Position numbers and translations under genes: made by a program. From assembly GCA_950295325.1 (NCBI GenBank), contig OX485807.1, forward strand, positions 13,853,001 to 13,917,000: a DNA stretch of 64,000 bases, in the 5' to 3' direction. Source of the DNA: Polytrichum commune (Eukaryota; Streptophyta; Polytrichopsida; Polytrichales; Polytrichaceae). Shown here in pieces: positions 26,561 to 40,190 of this stretch (the first letter of the stretch is position 1; each line of letters opens with the position of its first letter). Below the pieces are notes generated by a model. The model was given only the letters and a program-made list of their open reading frames with translations, was not told the DNA's origin and did no database searches.

Positions 26561-27450
26561 GCACAAGACTCGCGCTTCCCCAACCAAGATGCCCTTTGCC
26601 ACAACAGACAAACAAACAATAAACTCCTCCGGCTTTCAGCGGCTGTTCCTCCTACGCCTCACTGATTTCACAAGAACCCGGCGTCCTGCTGCGGTCAAGC
26701 AAGAAGAGGATGCGGCCATCGGATGTCACTACTTACCACCGAAAAATGCCCCCCAAGCTAAGCTACTTCCACTACAGTCTCCAACTGCCTGCCATCTCCG
26801 TCACTATATCTTCCACTCTCTCGTCTCCTGTGAACTAAACCTCGCACTTTCCACTTTACTAGTAGAGGCTCGGAAAGCAACCCACACAAGCCTATAGTTA
26901 AGGGAGGGAGCTGTGACATGAGCTCCCAGCAGCAAACGAATAAATGGCTATGGCCAAAAAGGCTGTCTCCAAGTTAGCAGTGCAACTCCCACTATTTTGC
27001 GGTGCGAACGAAAGCGGAAGATGTAAAAGAAAGCCTGTGCAGAACGGCGTGAGTGAGTGGGGTCCAAGGGCGGATAGGGTGGGGCATGCTGCAGCAGGCT
27101 GGGGAAGACGAGTGCTAGCCATGGCTAGGGTTAGGGAGTGGCCATGGCGATGCAGGTGGGAGGAAGCTTCATTGCGACGACGGAGAAGGTGAGCTGAGTG
27201 GGCTGTCGTCCCTTTCCAGTCGACGACGAACGAGTGACTCCGTTCCCACGTCGTTCCCACGTTCCCATCCTTGCTTCCTGTTCAACAACGCGTCCGCCTT
27301 CAATGCTCCTCTCTCTCCCTCTCTCTCCTTCCTTACACCTACACACTTAGGCTACGGCTGTGATTGTTCTCATAAACTAATTAGGTGGGGGGTGGGTTAA
27401 GGTCAAGATCACGCGATTAACGTACATGATAATTAATCGGGTTTTAAACA
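26561..27450. other. Upstream region of the bZIP gene, no gene called
   Basis: Base composition is more GC-rich than the flanks. Several opposing reading frames of 80-120 codons overlap each other, which suggests composition rather than coding. It may contain promoter or leader sequence of the bZIP gene. Confidence 0.35.
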
Positions 27451-27453
27451 GAC

Positions 27454-28470
27454 ATTGTTCTTGTAGGATATGAAATGCGCAATTAGTGCAAGATGATTAG
27501 CAAATCCAAGTTATGTTCGTACTAGCCAGTCACTTTTTCTCGTGATTTTCGGAGCTCGTATGAATACCATGTTCATTGTCAAAGTGGAGGTTTTTCATGC
27601 AGGTTTCTTCCCAGTTATGTTCATTGTTTCATTTAGTAATTGTTTTGCATTTTGGCAAGTAGTCCTATCTCTTTTTAATACATGTCTTTTTGGTCATTGT
27701 TCTCAGATTCACAACTGACCTTGCACCACTCAAATATGGGTGTATGTTTAACCACCAAACATTGAAGTAGGCATATCTACCTTAGTTAAGATATACGTGT
27801 ATTATTGGGACGCTTTACTTTGTGCACCCATGTCTTCTAGGATAGCAAAACACTCTATTGTGAGGTGATTGACAAATCCAAATTGTAATTGCATCCATTT
27901 TCTTATCAAGTTGAATATTCTTGAGCTCGTTTAATGGTCGTACGAGTCCCTCCCCCCCCCCCCCTTTTCTTATGTTGACTATTGAGCCTACTAGGATGGG
28001 TTCACAAATTTTGAGCAAGGTGGGGGCACATGCAAAGACTTCTAGATGATTGCCAATTCCATATCATGTATGTGGTCATTTGCCTCATAAATTCTTGGAG
28101 TTCATATGAATATCTCATTCTTCAACAAAGTGAAGATTCTAGAGCTCGTTAAACAGTCCCCTCCCCCCCCACCCACCCCGGGTTTATTGAGCCTAAAAAG
28201 GTTAACAAGATTTGAGCATGTACATAGTCCAATCTTTTTTGAACATGTGTCTTTTCAATATCCACTCACCACTCAAATATAGATGTCCAATCCAAAAATA
28301 TGATTATGAAAGGCCCACATACCTTAGTTCAATCCCTTCGAAACACATGTATTTCTGGTGTCCAATTTTAGTTTCACACTTGACCACACATTTCTCATGT
28401 AAAGATGTTCATTTGAGATCATTGACCGAATTAAGCCCACCTACCTTTGCAACAAGTGTCCCATGTGACA
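27454..28470 (-). repeat. Three adjacent minus-orientation copies of the dispersed repeat
   Basis: Units begin near 27465 (taggatatgaaat), 27835 (tctaggatagcaaaac) and 28040 (ttctagatgattgcc). Each follows with 'caaatccaa', 'ggagctcgtatgaat' or a variant, and 'caaagtg.ag'. The second and third then have a poly-C tract (27952-27964 and near 28164) and 'ttgagccta'. The third continues into 'gtccaatc.tttt.gaacatg' and 'caccactcaaatatagatg'. Confidence 0.65.
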
Positions 28471-31400
28471 ATGTTGCCTTATGGAGGTAAAGGGGTTTTC
28501 CCCTACATGTGTGTGTGGTTAATTATTGTGAACTAATCAACCTTGCAATACTTCCTAGTATGGCTCTTCCACTTTCCTCTGCCCTTACTGTCCTCATTCC
28601 CATTTGGGGAATCTACTGATTATAATTGATTTTGCCAACTGCATAGAGTCCACCACGTAAAGGTGGTAGTAGCATGTGGGCGAAATGCTCTTCATTCGCG
28701 CTTGCCTCCATCATGGGCCAACGTTTCTATATATTTATAACTTCAACTAGGTTGCATTAAACTAATTGATGGGATCTTCGATGCCAATTTCATATTCAAT
28801 TTAGCTCAAGAAAGCGAGTATTGTAAATATGGTGTCACATGCGGCCTTTGGTCATTGATACAACATTACAATATGTTATAAGGCAATTGTTTGCCCTTTC
28901 CAAATAACAAAAGAATTGGGTTTATTTGGCCTTTAAAGTTGTCTTCCTTGTTGTCCTTGCGAACGGTCGTGACTCATCATGAAAGGGCATTGTCACAAAC
29001 CATCACAAACCATTTTCAATTCTTATTTCAAGGGTTGGTATTTGGTATTAAAAAAATATCATGACAAACAAAGTAAAGATATGATGAATCATGGGAACGC
29101 AACATTTGTTCTAGATGGCCTAAAAATTTTGGTCAATTTTGAATGTGTTGAATGTGACGATCGTGCATAAGGTTAGCAAATTGAGTGATATAATAAACAA
29201 CCATGCACTCACTCATACTTTAACTTTTTTAAAGTTCCCCTTCTAGAGAACTCAATCGTTTGCCTTCAAACACATTGACTAGAGGTTCCCTTTTAACAAT
29301 GCGGGGGTATGCTCACATAAGGCACGAGCGCCGAATTTCGTCCATGACCCCAATTCCAACACTTATTTCTCTCTCAAAGTTAGCAACTACGTACTTCAAC
29401 ATGAACACTAATTGTATTATTTTATGGACCAAAAACACCATCTCATTGGCCTATTAGAAGAGACAAAATATCAGCAATCAGCATTGATGGGGGTGCAATG
29501 TCACTAGGCAAGGTCACATGGGATTTGTGACTTTTGAACAATTCTATAGGGACTTTGTATGTTATGATTCATGCGATCTTAGTGCCATGGTGCTTACCTC
29601 GTAATTGCCAATCCGACTAAAATATAAGATGATTTCTTTGGGTTAGGTAAGAATCCGTAGTGCTCAAAGTGTCCACCATGGGTGCTTCTACCTTAGAGGT
29701 AGACCATGCAACAATTGACTATACTATAACAAATTTCATCAAAAGCATGGATCTTGTAAGTCCACATGGCTTTGCAAGATTATCTTGTTATAATGGAGAG
29801 ACATACATAAACTGCATGTACATGATCTCAAGAAATATATTTTTGGATTCATAATTTGCATATACATATATGTTTTCAACTACATAACATTTTCACTAAT
29901 AGAATGTTATTGTCATTGGTTGGGTGTCGTAATACGGAGCAATAGCTTTAATATTTTTTTGCCTTGAGTGTGTTTAGACCCACACTAATAACTAAGTCTG
30001 CAAATAGGTGTGGCCAATGCTTTTCATTTCAAGTTTTCAAGAGAGGAGCATTGGCTACAACTATTGGAGTGACAGAGCCGCATATGGATGGCCATGCACG
30101 TTTTCATCCATAATTGTACACATTCATCCAAAGGTTGGAAATTTCGTCCAATTTTTATGCTTTTTAGAGATATTTGTGGATATTTCATATGCAAAATATA
30201 GAATAATTGCGTAATATTCTTTTTATATTCTAAAAATCGCAAATCACCGGCACATAGTTTGATCAATAATCTTAGGGTGTAGCATTCAAAACTTTTGACC
30301 CACATTATTCATAGTCCTTGAAAAACATGTTTCATATTCACGGGTCTCCAAAAAAATCAATCTATCTAAAAGTAAAAATGTATGCAAATAATTCAGTTGG
30401 CATATGGCTTCATATGTCTTCAATTCTTGGACACACTAGGTTGGTTTAACCCCTAAATGTATTTGGGACAATATACCGCAGCACCATAGATGGGTCGTGC
30501 ACCTCAAAACAAATATATATTTATTTTTGAAAAATAATTTTCGTCAACTTAAAATATAATTTATGAAATTTCGTCAGTCCTTTTTTTTTGGGGGGGGGGG
30601 GGGTAAGGTCCAGTATTACTCAAAGTAGGTTGGTGTTTTATTCATTCATTCGTGGCGGCTTCTTGGACTTAACCTTAAGTATCCACCTTAACCTTACTTA
30701 GTGTGGCTCTTGTTTGTCTTTGCATAATGTACGTGATTAGTCTTTTGTATATATTTGCACTTTGACATGTGTGAGAAGAGTGTTGGAAATGGCACCAAAA
30801 CAACAATGGGTGATATTGTTTTTATCCCTATTAGCAAGGAGGAGAGGGAGATGAATATAGAAAGAGAGTTTGCCGCTTTGAGTGAGCCAGGTGCCGATTC
30901 ATCAACACATTGACATGCAACCTCTTATGGGGCGTTGACGTGGTTGGAGCTTAGAAGAGTCCAAAATTTTCATTAATTAGTTTTTTTCCTAATATAATTG
31001 TTCACTTATTCGTTTGATTGGGTTCATAATTTCTTCTTTTTTTCAACTTTTTATTCGGAAATTATTTTTGCACGAACCAACTATGGTGCTACGATATGAC
31101 CCCGAGTTTCACCTCAACTTTTGGTGTGTATGATGAAATGATCCCAAATGGCACAAATATTGATCAAAAGTTAGATTTGATAGTGAAGAATCTTCATGAT
31201 GTCTTTGTTTGTTTTATCTTTTCAATGAAGGGCCTTGAGACATGATGCAAATTTCCTAATGTAGGTGGACCATAGGACCATCTTTTGCCTCGTCACCAAG
31301 TTGAGGTTGCCGCCATCTTGACATATGCATTCTTGTGAGTGACGATAATCTTATGAAAATGATACGAGGTTTGACTTTGAATATAAGGTAAACTATCCTA

Positions 31401-32005
31401 TGATGTGTGGTTGGAGCAAGGCTTGAGGGTAAAGGGAAGCCTATTTGCCCGTGGTCGTTACATGTTATAAGAATCATCAATATTTAGATTGTGGACAACA
31501 TCCCGAATCAAAGATGCCCCAAATATATCACTCGAGTCCAATACAAAACGTATTGCCACTTGGTTGGTGAAGTTTGACTTCCTCTAAAATATGCATGTGA
31601 ACCCCAATCTTTTAAATTTATATTCTTACATGTTTTTCATACAACTTTGATACGTTTAACTATTCTTAACATGTGAATATTTTATCGCATCTTCGAAGTA
31701 CGTACTATATTGTATTAGTTGTCCCCACCTGAAAACTTCTAATTTAAGACTCTTTAATATTCTTCATTTTGATCAAAACTGTGATTTTGTTTTCTCATTT
31801 AGCCCATATGTGTGGAAAACCTCATGTTCTTTGTGACCTATTGTTGTTGGAAATTAGAGTGTCAATGTACACAATAAATAAGATAGATATACCTAATTTG
31901 GTTGGATGTTTTAATTGGGCATGTATGTTTGAGTGATATGTGGTTAGGTGTGACCAAAACGAATATCACAAAGCCGTGTGCTTATATGGATTTGGCTACA
32001 TGTTC
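28471..32005. other. Unassigned AT-rich DNA
   Basis: No gene, RNA gene or complete mobile element is recognised in this 3.5 kb. There is a T9G14 tract at 30581-30603. Short reading frames (at most 93 codons) have no recognisable domain and often overlap on opposite strands. Confidence 0.4.
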
Positions 32006-32620
32006 ATAGTACAATAAACATCATAGGCTCAATAGTGAACATAATGGGGGTGGGATGTATTACCAGTTAATGAGCACAAGATTCACTTTGACAATGAATA
32101 AGATATTCATACGAGCTCCAAAATAACAAGGACAGTTGTTTACAACCTTGATTTCAATCTAAATTTGCAAACCATATAGTACCAATCGTTTGTTTCATAT
32201 CCTAAGAGCATGTTAATAAGATTGAAGTAAGGTATACGTACCTTATTCAATTGCTTGTCTTATATTCAAGTGGTATGTGGTTAGGTGTGGCTTCAAAAAC
32301 GAACACCAACAAGACATGTGTTTAAACGGGATTGGACTACATACTCAACCTATGTTAACCATTCTAAGCTCAATATTCAACATGAGTGATTATTGAATAC
32401 TAAACAAGGTATTCATATGACCACTTGATGAACACGAGAGTCTACGCTTTCATAATGGATAAAATAATCGTATGAGCTCCAAAAATTATGAGGGAAGCAA
32501 CTACAACCTCGATTTGGATTTGCTAACCATCTCGTACTAATTGCATGTTCCATATCCTAGAAGATATGAGCTAGTTAGAAAAAAAGTTACTATTTAAGAT
32601 CCATCTAGCTTAGGCAGGTG
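32006..32620 (+). repeat. Two consecutive copies of the dispersed repeat
   Basis: The first copy (to about 32215) has 'agttaatgagcacaag', 'cactttgacaatgaataaga', 'cattcatacgagctccaaa' (with a T variant) and 'catatcctaagag'. The second (from about 32245) is the most complete in the window. It begins with 'caagtggtatgtggttaggt', continues through 'taagctcaata' and 'gaccacttgatgaacac', and ends with 'catatcctagaaga' and 'gatccatctagctta'. Confidence 0.65.
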
Positions 32621-33205
32621 ATACTTGTGAAAGTAATTAAATATTATTACAATAAAAATTTAACCAAATAACCAACACTAAAGAACTTGTGCCACATGCC
32701 AACCGGGTTAAAGTTTCGTATTGCGGTGGAAAGTAGATTCTTCTCCCCAAGACAAAACGTTTGCAACAAACAAGAGCAAGGAGTTTTCACTAAATTTAAA
32801 ACCGATATACATTGTTAATGCCTTCATTGATTGCTTGGAATAACTATATTTTAAAGTATTATTGATGTGTAGTGTATTGCCTCCCCATACATAGTTTGAC
32901 ATGATCACTACTAATGCATCCACCTAGAAATAGGTGTGTCAACACATATCCATCTAAGTCACCATAAGGTTAGCCTATGGTGTTACTCCATGTAATATTG
33001 TCTCCCCGGTACATGTAATATTGCCAATGTTTCATTGTTACAATGCTACATTATAATAATGAATCAGTGTTCATGAAGGGGTATCGTGGGCATGTGATCC
33101 CATTCCTTGTTATAGTAAAAGCATGCTTGGAGATTGTCAATCTTCTTACCCAATCACTAGTCATCCTATATCCAAAACTTCGCATGGTTTGCACTGTCAA
33201 CTTCT

Positions 33206-33460
33206 CACTATAAGAAACCCGCGTTTTTGGGGTCGTTTTGGGGAAACGAGTGATGTCTTCCGAGATGTCACTATGTTCGGCAATAAACGCCCACAGAATT
33301 GCAGATTTTATTGGACGTTGCGTGAAACATGATAGATCATGGGCCAGGACATGGCGATGTCAGGAAGGATAGCCATGTTCTTGTGGATGTCATTTAAAAC
33401 ATGCTGACGTCCTGCGTCGGGCCGTTTGTAAGGCCGCTAACGCCACGTCATCCCCACAGG
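33206..33460. promoter_or_regulatory. Left subterminal repeats of the CACTA element
   Basis: Within 250 bp of the left terminus the motif GATGTC/GACGTC or its complement occurs repeatedly ('gtgatgtcttccgagatgtc', 'ggacatggcgatgtcagg', 'gtggatgtcat', 'gctgacgtcctg', 'cacgtcatcc'). In En/Spm the subterminal repeats are the binding sites of the element's own DNA-binding protein. Confidence 0.65.
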
Positions 33461-34299
33461 TCTATCCACGGCATGTATAAAGTTGCGGCGGGCAGACTTA
33501 AAGTGCTGCCCGGGAAAAAAAGGTTGGAGAATGTTCAACTATGTGTGGTTGGCTATAAAAGACAAACTTGTTCCCAAAAATTTGAGGGAATGCCACATAA
33601 ATTTCTCACGGTGCATCAATATGGTTCTTGGCATGCATGTTATTCTCCCGAATTCCGTTCAAATATTTGTAGCGGATGAGCCAAAAAACACGGGGGTGGT
33701 TGAGTCATTCTCTAATTGCCATAAGGTAGACATGCGGGACCACAATTGCATACCGTAGGTTCATATATAGCTGGTTCAACACATGTTAGCCGAATAATTA
33801 ATTAAAGTGGAAAAATGCCCTTTGGATTAAAATAGAAAAATTATGAAATTTCAAGTTTTGCTACAAAAGGAATGTTTTCTCATTCACTTGTTTATAATTT
33901 AGTTTGTCATATGTTGATTTTGATTTCAAAGGATTTCAAAGGTTATATATTTGTACATTTAGACACGAGGAAATCAAGGGAAGACTTTTGCAAGCAAAAT
34001 ATGGCACTTCATTGCTCTCACAATTCCAAAAATACATGCGCCAAACGTGGGAGTGCCCACGTTGGATCTCGTGGCCACATTCCACATATAGACGAGCAAC
34101 TGCTACTGGAAAATCTTAGTGCCTAGAAAATTATGACCATCCGTTTGTTTGAACACAAAGGACGTCCCCGCGGACACCCGAGTAGACATCGGCCTTGACA
34201 GTCGGTTCCTCTCCAGCAAGGCGTCCCTTGTGACGCAACCTTATACATTGCATGCCATGTGTGATGTGACGTTGTTGTAGGTGCTTTGGGTTGTAACCA

Positions 34300-37200
34300 C
34301 TAATACTGTGTTCCTTCGTTTTCTTCTTCCCCACGAACATCCAACGAGGCTGGGATGTGCATGCCGCCGTCCGTTGCGGGCTCTCTAGTGGGCTCTACAT
34401 CTTGCATTTGTGGTTGTAAACCCACAAAGTCAGCATCGTGGCCGACATCGATTATGCGCGGTAAGGTCTGGTTGGTTTGTAGTTGCCCACGTCTACCCCT
34501 CACGTCCGTGCGACATACAACCTTCCATCCTGGCCTCGTCGGGTCATTGGAGAAAAAAACTTGTTGACAATGCAATGGAAATGCAAAAGAGTTTGAGTGC
34601 ACTTTGCCATCCATGCGGTTGAAGTTCGCAACGGTGAAACCATATTGATCCCGTGTGATGTTAGGGTGTCGAGGATCTGCACTTGGGCGAACCCAATCGC
34701 ACACTAGCACAGTGGTGCAATGATTTCGGTAGTCTAGCTCCAAGATCTCTTCGATGTAGCCCACATACTCCTCGGTTGTCTCTATGGGTCGCCCATTTCT
34801 CAAGCCCCATGGTATTTGTCGTGTAAATGAGGCCACCACACATGAATCGCGCGTGACGAGGCCACCCTCAACACCTCGTACTCGGAAGTGCATGCCAAAC
34901 GCATACATTTTCCGGTGTGAGATTGCATATTGCTCGGGAGGTTGCGCGTATTGCGCAACATCGACGTCCACAACTTCGCCGGAGGAACGCTGACGTGACA
35001 GACGCGACGTCAACCATGTTGCAAAGGGAGGAAGATCGTGTAGTTCCAACGGATACCGCACTGCCAAAGTTGGATGCCGGCGGCGACACATTTTCCGAAA
35101 GGCCTCCCTCTCTTTCCAACGCGAAACTCTAGCTGCCATAAACTCCCTGCACAAGGTTGTGTGCACACAATTGTGGTTAGAAATGGCCCTTGCATGTATA
35201 TAAAGGTGATGCAAAAGTGTGATGGCCATCATCTGCAATATCACATGTGACGCGTATATCTAAGAAAAAATGTCATTTGGGACATCATGTCCAACACATC
35301 CTCATGCACTGCTGCATGTCACAGTTGATATGGCACATGTATTTTGCATTGGGTGACAGTATATATCATCGAGGCTTGAAGTAAAGTAAGTATGGGTTCC
35401 ACTAACTCTCTGCAACGCTCCAATGACGACGCATTGTCCAAAACAAAAGCGTGCGCATAGTTGCGGAATTCGTCGGACATCTTTCGCTTTTGTTGTGAGT
35501 TGCAACGGAGAATCTCATCGTTCATGGTTGCTCCTCTTCAGCGTCCCATACACGATGTGTAGTTCCTCTGTACTGATGCATGTACTCCGTGCAAAAACCA
35601 AGCGTGTCGTCCATTTGATAACCTTCCGCTATGCTACCCTCCGGATGTGCAAATGTTCGAACGTAATCTTTCAACGTTTTCATGTACCATTCTATGGGAT
35701 ACATCCATCGACAATGCACTGGACTGCACGTGTACAACTGCTCCACCAAATGGACGGGAAGATGCGTCATGACATTCATAAATGTGGGAGGGAACTCCTT
35801 CTCCATGACGTACGTCACCATCACCACATCCAACATTGTGCCCTCCTTGTCGCCTCTCTTCACCTCCTTGGCGCATAGTCTCTGAAACACTCTACTCAGT
35901 TTGATAATAGCTACGCGCACGCTTTCATCCAATAGGTTGCGTATAGCCACTGGAAGAATCTGGAAGACATGTATTTAGAAAGTCAGAGAACGATTGTATC
36001 GCGCCCCCCTGGACATCAGACAGAACATCTAGGAGCGTCATGAAGAACATGGAGTGCGAGAACAGTTTGAGGATAACGTCCCCCAGGATGTTGACGCGTC
36101 AACCATGTTTGGAATGAGGTCTCAGTAGACATCATGCGGTGTGTGCCTATACTCCTATGACACATTGATACATTGTATTACAACATTGACATCCCCGAGG
36201 GTGTCCTTCTTGACTTGCATGTTGCATGAGAACATGGTAGTCGTACGTTTTCATGTACTGCAATTTCCCATCCGCTAGGCGCTTGTGAATGCTACCCACG
36301 TAGTTTGTGGGGGTGCGAATATTGGAGACGATTCCAACAAACTCCGCGCATTCATGTGGCCTAAAAACATAGGGAGCGTGCGGCATATAGTATCCATCAT
36401 GTGGCAGCCGTGGGGGTTGCAACCATATCTCTTCGCGTATTCCCAGGTCCTCCGCGTCGACCCTGCTTCCAGGACTATCATTCATTCCAAACAATGTCTT
36501 CAACAAGTTCTCGCACAAATTCTTCTCACAATGCATAACATCGAGGATGTGACGCTCTAGCAGGTGCTGCACAAGACACATGGGCAATTTCAGACGCATT
36601 GCCAGCACTTTCAGATGCATTGCCAGCACTTTCATGGACATATGCATGCCTCGTCTATCCGTATGAGCAAAGCTGGTAATCATCATGGCCTGAAGCGTCA
36701 GGTCAGATGTCTTGGTGGACATCATTACAAACTACGTGACTGAGACGGACGTCGCGATGTCCACTTCAACATCTGTGGACAGGATGTGCAAACATTAATT
36801 GTTATACGGGAATCACCTGCCAGTATTCCAGCTCGAACAACGCACTAAGTCTTTTGACGCCTGTGACATGCACAAGATCGTTGGGTTCGTTCTCTCTCCC
36901 GCCCATCTGTAGGTATGAATCGCACCAAGCTGCGTATCGAATGATATCATCCCCCGACATCGGTTTTGGCCTAGGACGTTCCTCTTCCTCCCCATTGAAT
37001 CTCCTATTCCGGCGATACGGGTGGTGACGGGGTAAATAACGACGAATGCCGCCGTAAACAATTTTGGTGCCCCTAATGCTCCGATTTGGAAGCATGTCTC
37101 CGGTTTTTGCCATCATCGCATCGGTGTTTGGTCCACAACAATGGCACCCCTTGTAGCCCTTACAAGTAAGACCAGAAATGAGGCCGAAAGCGGGAAAATC

Positions 37201-38574
37201 GGAAATGGTTCACATAAGTATGGCACGCAAAGTGAAAGTGCGACTCCCTTGTGGTTGGGAGAAATCTAAAGCCTCAACACCATGCCAAAGCTCTTGTAGC
37301 TCCTTCAAAATCAGTCGTATAAACACATCAATGTTTGAAGAGGACGGCGACTTCTTCCCGGAAATCAATATACACAACGAGATAAAAAACTTTTTGGTCA
37401 CCAACCATGGCTCGAAATTGTAAATCAAAATCAATACCGGCCACGTCGACCAGTTGGTGTTGTTTAGTTTAAAAGGATTCACTCCGTCCAAAGCGAGAGC
37501 CAGTCTCATGTTCCTATCGTCACGCCCAAAGTTGCCAAACGCGACGTCATTGTTGATGTGCTTCCATGCAGGGCTGTCAACCACAGATTGCATGATGTCA
37601 TCACTGCTGACGTGTTTGGTGTGACCTGTCAATAGACGCGCTATCTCAGACGAGCGCCACATCCGTTTCAACCTAGGAATTAGGGGAAAGTGACGGATTA
37701 CTCTTGCGGGAATGTTGTTGTTGCCATCCAGCCATCGTCGCGCCGTGCACTTGGGACATAAATCATGATTTGCATATTCTTCGTCATATAGAATACAACC
37801 ATTGGGGCATGCATGGATATTGTTGTAGGTCAATCCAAGTCGACGGATGCTCTTCCGAGCCGCATAATGAGTTTTGGGCAACTTGTTGGGCATTGGTAAC
37901 AAGTCTCCAGACAAAAATCGGAACAACTCATCGGTAAATGTATTGCTCACACGGAACACCGAGCACATGTTCATTATGATGATCGTGGCGGACACAACAC
38001 TCATTTTTGAACCCGGGTACACTGGAGTCGTGGCTTCCGTATACAAACCATCCAATTCATCTTCGATGTCGCCGTCTTCCTCGTTCTCCATATGCAAACG
38101 TCCTTCAGCTACGGCCTCTTCGTGGAGTGCATCCCCTCTGCCCAGTGCCTCCAGCACCTGACGTTCAACTTCATGGAATTCATCCAGGAGGGGTGGGGGA
38201 AGTGTCCCGTTGTCGGCGTCCACGGGTTCAGGTAATGTGTTCGAAGGGATGTCTTCTACAACGTCGTTGTCACAACAGACGTCCTCCACCCACATTCCAG
38301 ACGGTGGGTATCCATCGACGGGGTCACCGCCTAGTAAAGACTTGGTTAGAAATGGATCACGGCCAACTGCCGCGTGGTGTTGCCGTATAACTTGTATGGT
38401 TTTTCTGCGTCCACCCTTGCAGTCTTTGCAAGGACATCTAAATGTGTGCACATTGTTCTCTGTCGCCACGCGGAGCTCCGTGTGAAGTATCAAATCCCCT
38501 ATTGGCACGTGACGAAGTGTGCGTCCATCGTCCGTCAAACGAATGGTTGCACCACGACGCACAGCCGAACCCAT
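34300..38574 (-). pseudogene. TNP2-like CACTA transposase gene, premature stop
   Basis: This is the cut-and-paste transposase of the CACTA element, acting on its termini. Coding runs from 38574 down. The N-terminal part has a Cys-rich segment (FRCPCKDCKGGRRKT) like the transposase-associated domain, then a CPNGC...CPKC motif. The TNP2 core follows (LALALDGVNPF, SGKKSPSSSNIDVF), then KGYKGCHCCG and GIRRYLPRHHPYRR. The next exon starts at 36566, after a GT/AG intron, with LDVMHCEKNLCENLL. A DUF4218-like domain lies at 35950-35522 (FPPTFMNVMTHLPVHLVEQL, WMYPIEW, PEGSIAEGY). A DUF4216-like domain lies at about 34970-34500. An in-frame TGA at 37210-37212 interrupts the core just before the conserved DFPAFG segment, at a position normally Trp. 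I could not place a clear donor after YDYHVLMQ. TNP2 family membership is firm; exon borders are partly inferred. Confidence 0.85.
37210..37212 (-). other. Nonsense codon in the TNP2 transposase
   Basis: On the minus strand the frame reads ...AILM, then TGA, then TISDFPAFG. Family members have a Trp codon at this point, so a single TGG-to-TGA transition is the simplest explanation. The frame stays open on both sides. Confidence 0.8.
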
Positions 38575-38690
38575 GTTGCGTGTCCCGAATTGGAAGATGT
38601 TACCTCACTGGGCCGATGTTACACACCCTGCAGCGCTTCCGCAAGGTCTCCGCGTGGTCGTGTTGCACATGAGCATTGATATAAACAGAA

Positions 38691-38919
38691 GACACCATTC
38701 GTTGACACTATGCGGAGTGTCTCTTCCAGGGTGGATGTCACTGAGAATGTCCATGGGGACATTGCTGTTGATCTGTCGGCGTCAATTGTGACATCTTCCT
38801 GGACACCATTCGTTGACACTATGCGGAGTGTCTCTTCCAGGGTGGATGTCACTGAGAATGTCCATGGGGACATTGCTGTTGATCTGTCGGCGTCAATTGT
38901 GACATCTTCCTGGACACCA
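38691..38919. repeat. 111-bp tandem duplication between the two CACTA genes
   Basis: Two near-perfect copies start at 38691 and 38802 with 'gacaccattcgttgacacta' and end with 'gtgacatcttcctg'; a third partial start (gacacca) follows. The unit is rich in GATGTC/GACATT motifs like the subterminal repeats. It lies between the divergent start regions of the transposase and the plus-strand gene, so it may sit in a shared promoter region (inference). Confidence 0.9.
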
Positions 38920-39292
38920 AAATGAAGGTCACACACTACACGGCAGTGTGTTCCATACACACCCACATGAGGGATTTGACTGTTGCAGAACATCGAAACC
39001 ACAATGGTCACGTCGATGACCTGGATCTTTCATTCCCGCACACAATGGGGAGCGCACAGTGTTCGAATTAAGCACATGTCGCATTGGGTGTCTTACATGA
39101 CGTCCAAGAAAACACTGGTATCTACGACGCCAGTAAAAAAACAATGTAACTGACCTTTTCCCACGTGTCCCAGAGGGTATTCCAGGCAATGGATGCCCCA
39201 GAGGACCCTGAGAAGGCTCGCCGACATTCTCTAAACCCTAAGTGTTGCGGCTTCACCTTTGTACGCTCATTGCTTGAACATCCCTTAGCAGC

Positions 39293-40190
39293 ATGGCGGT
39301 GTCGCGTTCAGCACGAAAGCCTGGTAGGGTTGTCCGTTTTATAAACACATCACAACATCCGCAAAGGGTGGATGCGGATGACTCCGAGGCCGCTGCAGTG
39401 TTGTTCACTTTGGTGTTTGAATGCGAAGAGAAGAATGCAATGATGCCATCCCAAAAACCCAACACAATTCAAAGAACCCAATGTGCACACCGTCGCCGCC
39501 GCTCACGCTTGCTCAACTTCTTTGGGAGTGAAAATTTCACAACACCCATTGAGTCATCGAGCATCGCTATCAACCCAATTCCAAAACAGGTAAATCTTCC
39601 ATCTCATATGCATGCATCACAATTTAGGTCACGGTCAAGTTCAAATTTTGCTGTGCGGCGAAATTTTTCGCCGCTCTCGGCCACTGGAAGCCGAACTCCG
39701 ACAATGGCACTGGGAAGCCCGCATGCGGACACGCGGCAGCCCCTGGTTTTAGGTGCATGTACGGCCTCCAGTGGGTTGGGCATAGGGTCACAGTCGGCCA
39801 TAGGTCTTCTCCGATGCCGAGGTGCATAGATCCTCTTACCTACGTCCGCTAGTCTCCATTGTGGTGTCTGCTGCAACGCCAATGTGTTGCTTTCCCTACG
39901 GCGTTGCGCTGCCTTCCCACGCCCTTGTGTTGCTTTTCCGACGCGCTGTGTTGCTTTTGGGTGTCCAAGATGCTGCGGACACGGGATCGCACTGGGAAGC
40001 GCAAGGAGATGTCTCCAGCAACATTGGTAGAACACAGGCGCGCAGTTGGAGAGCGGCGATCCAAGGCCAGAGAGGACCCGCGGCATGTGGCTGGGAGGCG
40101 TGGCTCACCCCCGGCAAGACGCCGCCGCATAATCGAGGTATCATCGGAGGATGAGGATGCGGCTGAGGACGTGCCGGAGCAATCCTGGAG
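39293..40190 (+). CDS. Possible 5' exons of the second CACTA gene
   Basis: A plus-strand frame opens at 39293 (MAVSRSARKPGRVVRF...) and reaches a consensus donor at 39590 (ccaaaacag|gtaaat). A second open segment ends at another strong donor at 40191 (cctggag|gtaagt), after a basic stretch (PARRRRIIEV) and an acidic one (SSEDEDAAEDVPE). No domain is recognised. Position and orientation fit the 5' part of the gene that continues at 42 kb. The joining acceptors cannot be fixed, so this is tentative. Confidence 0.4.

Noticed and set aside
26589-27260. Opposing 82-120 codon frames upstream of the bZIP gene
   Set aside because: Frames on both strands overlap in GC-richer DNA and have no recognisable domain. 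They are better explained by composition.
35423-38790. Plus-strand frames within the TNP2 region
   Set aside because: They lie antisense to clear transposase domains and have no domain of their own.
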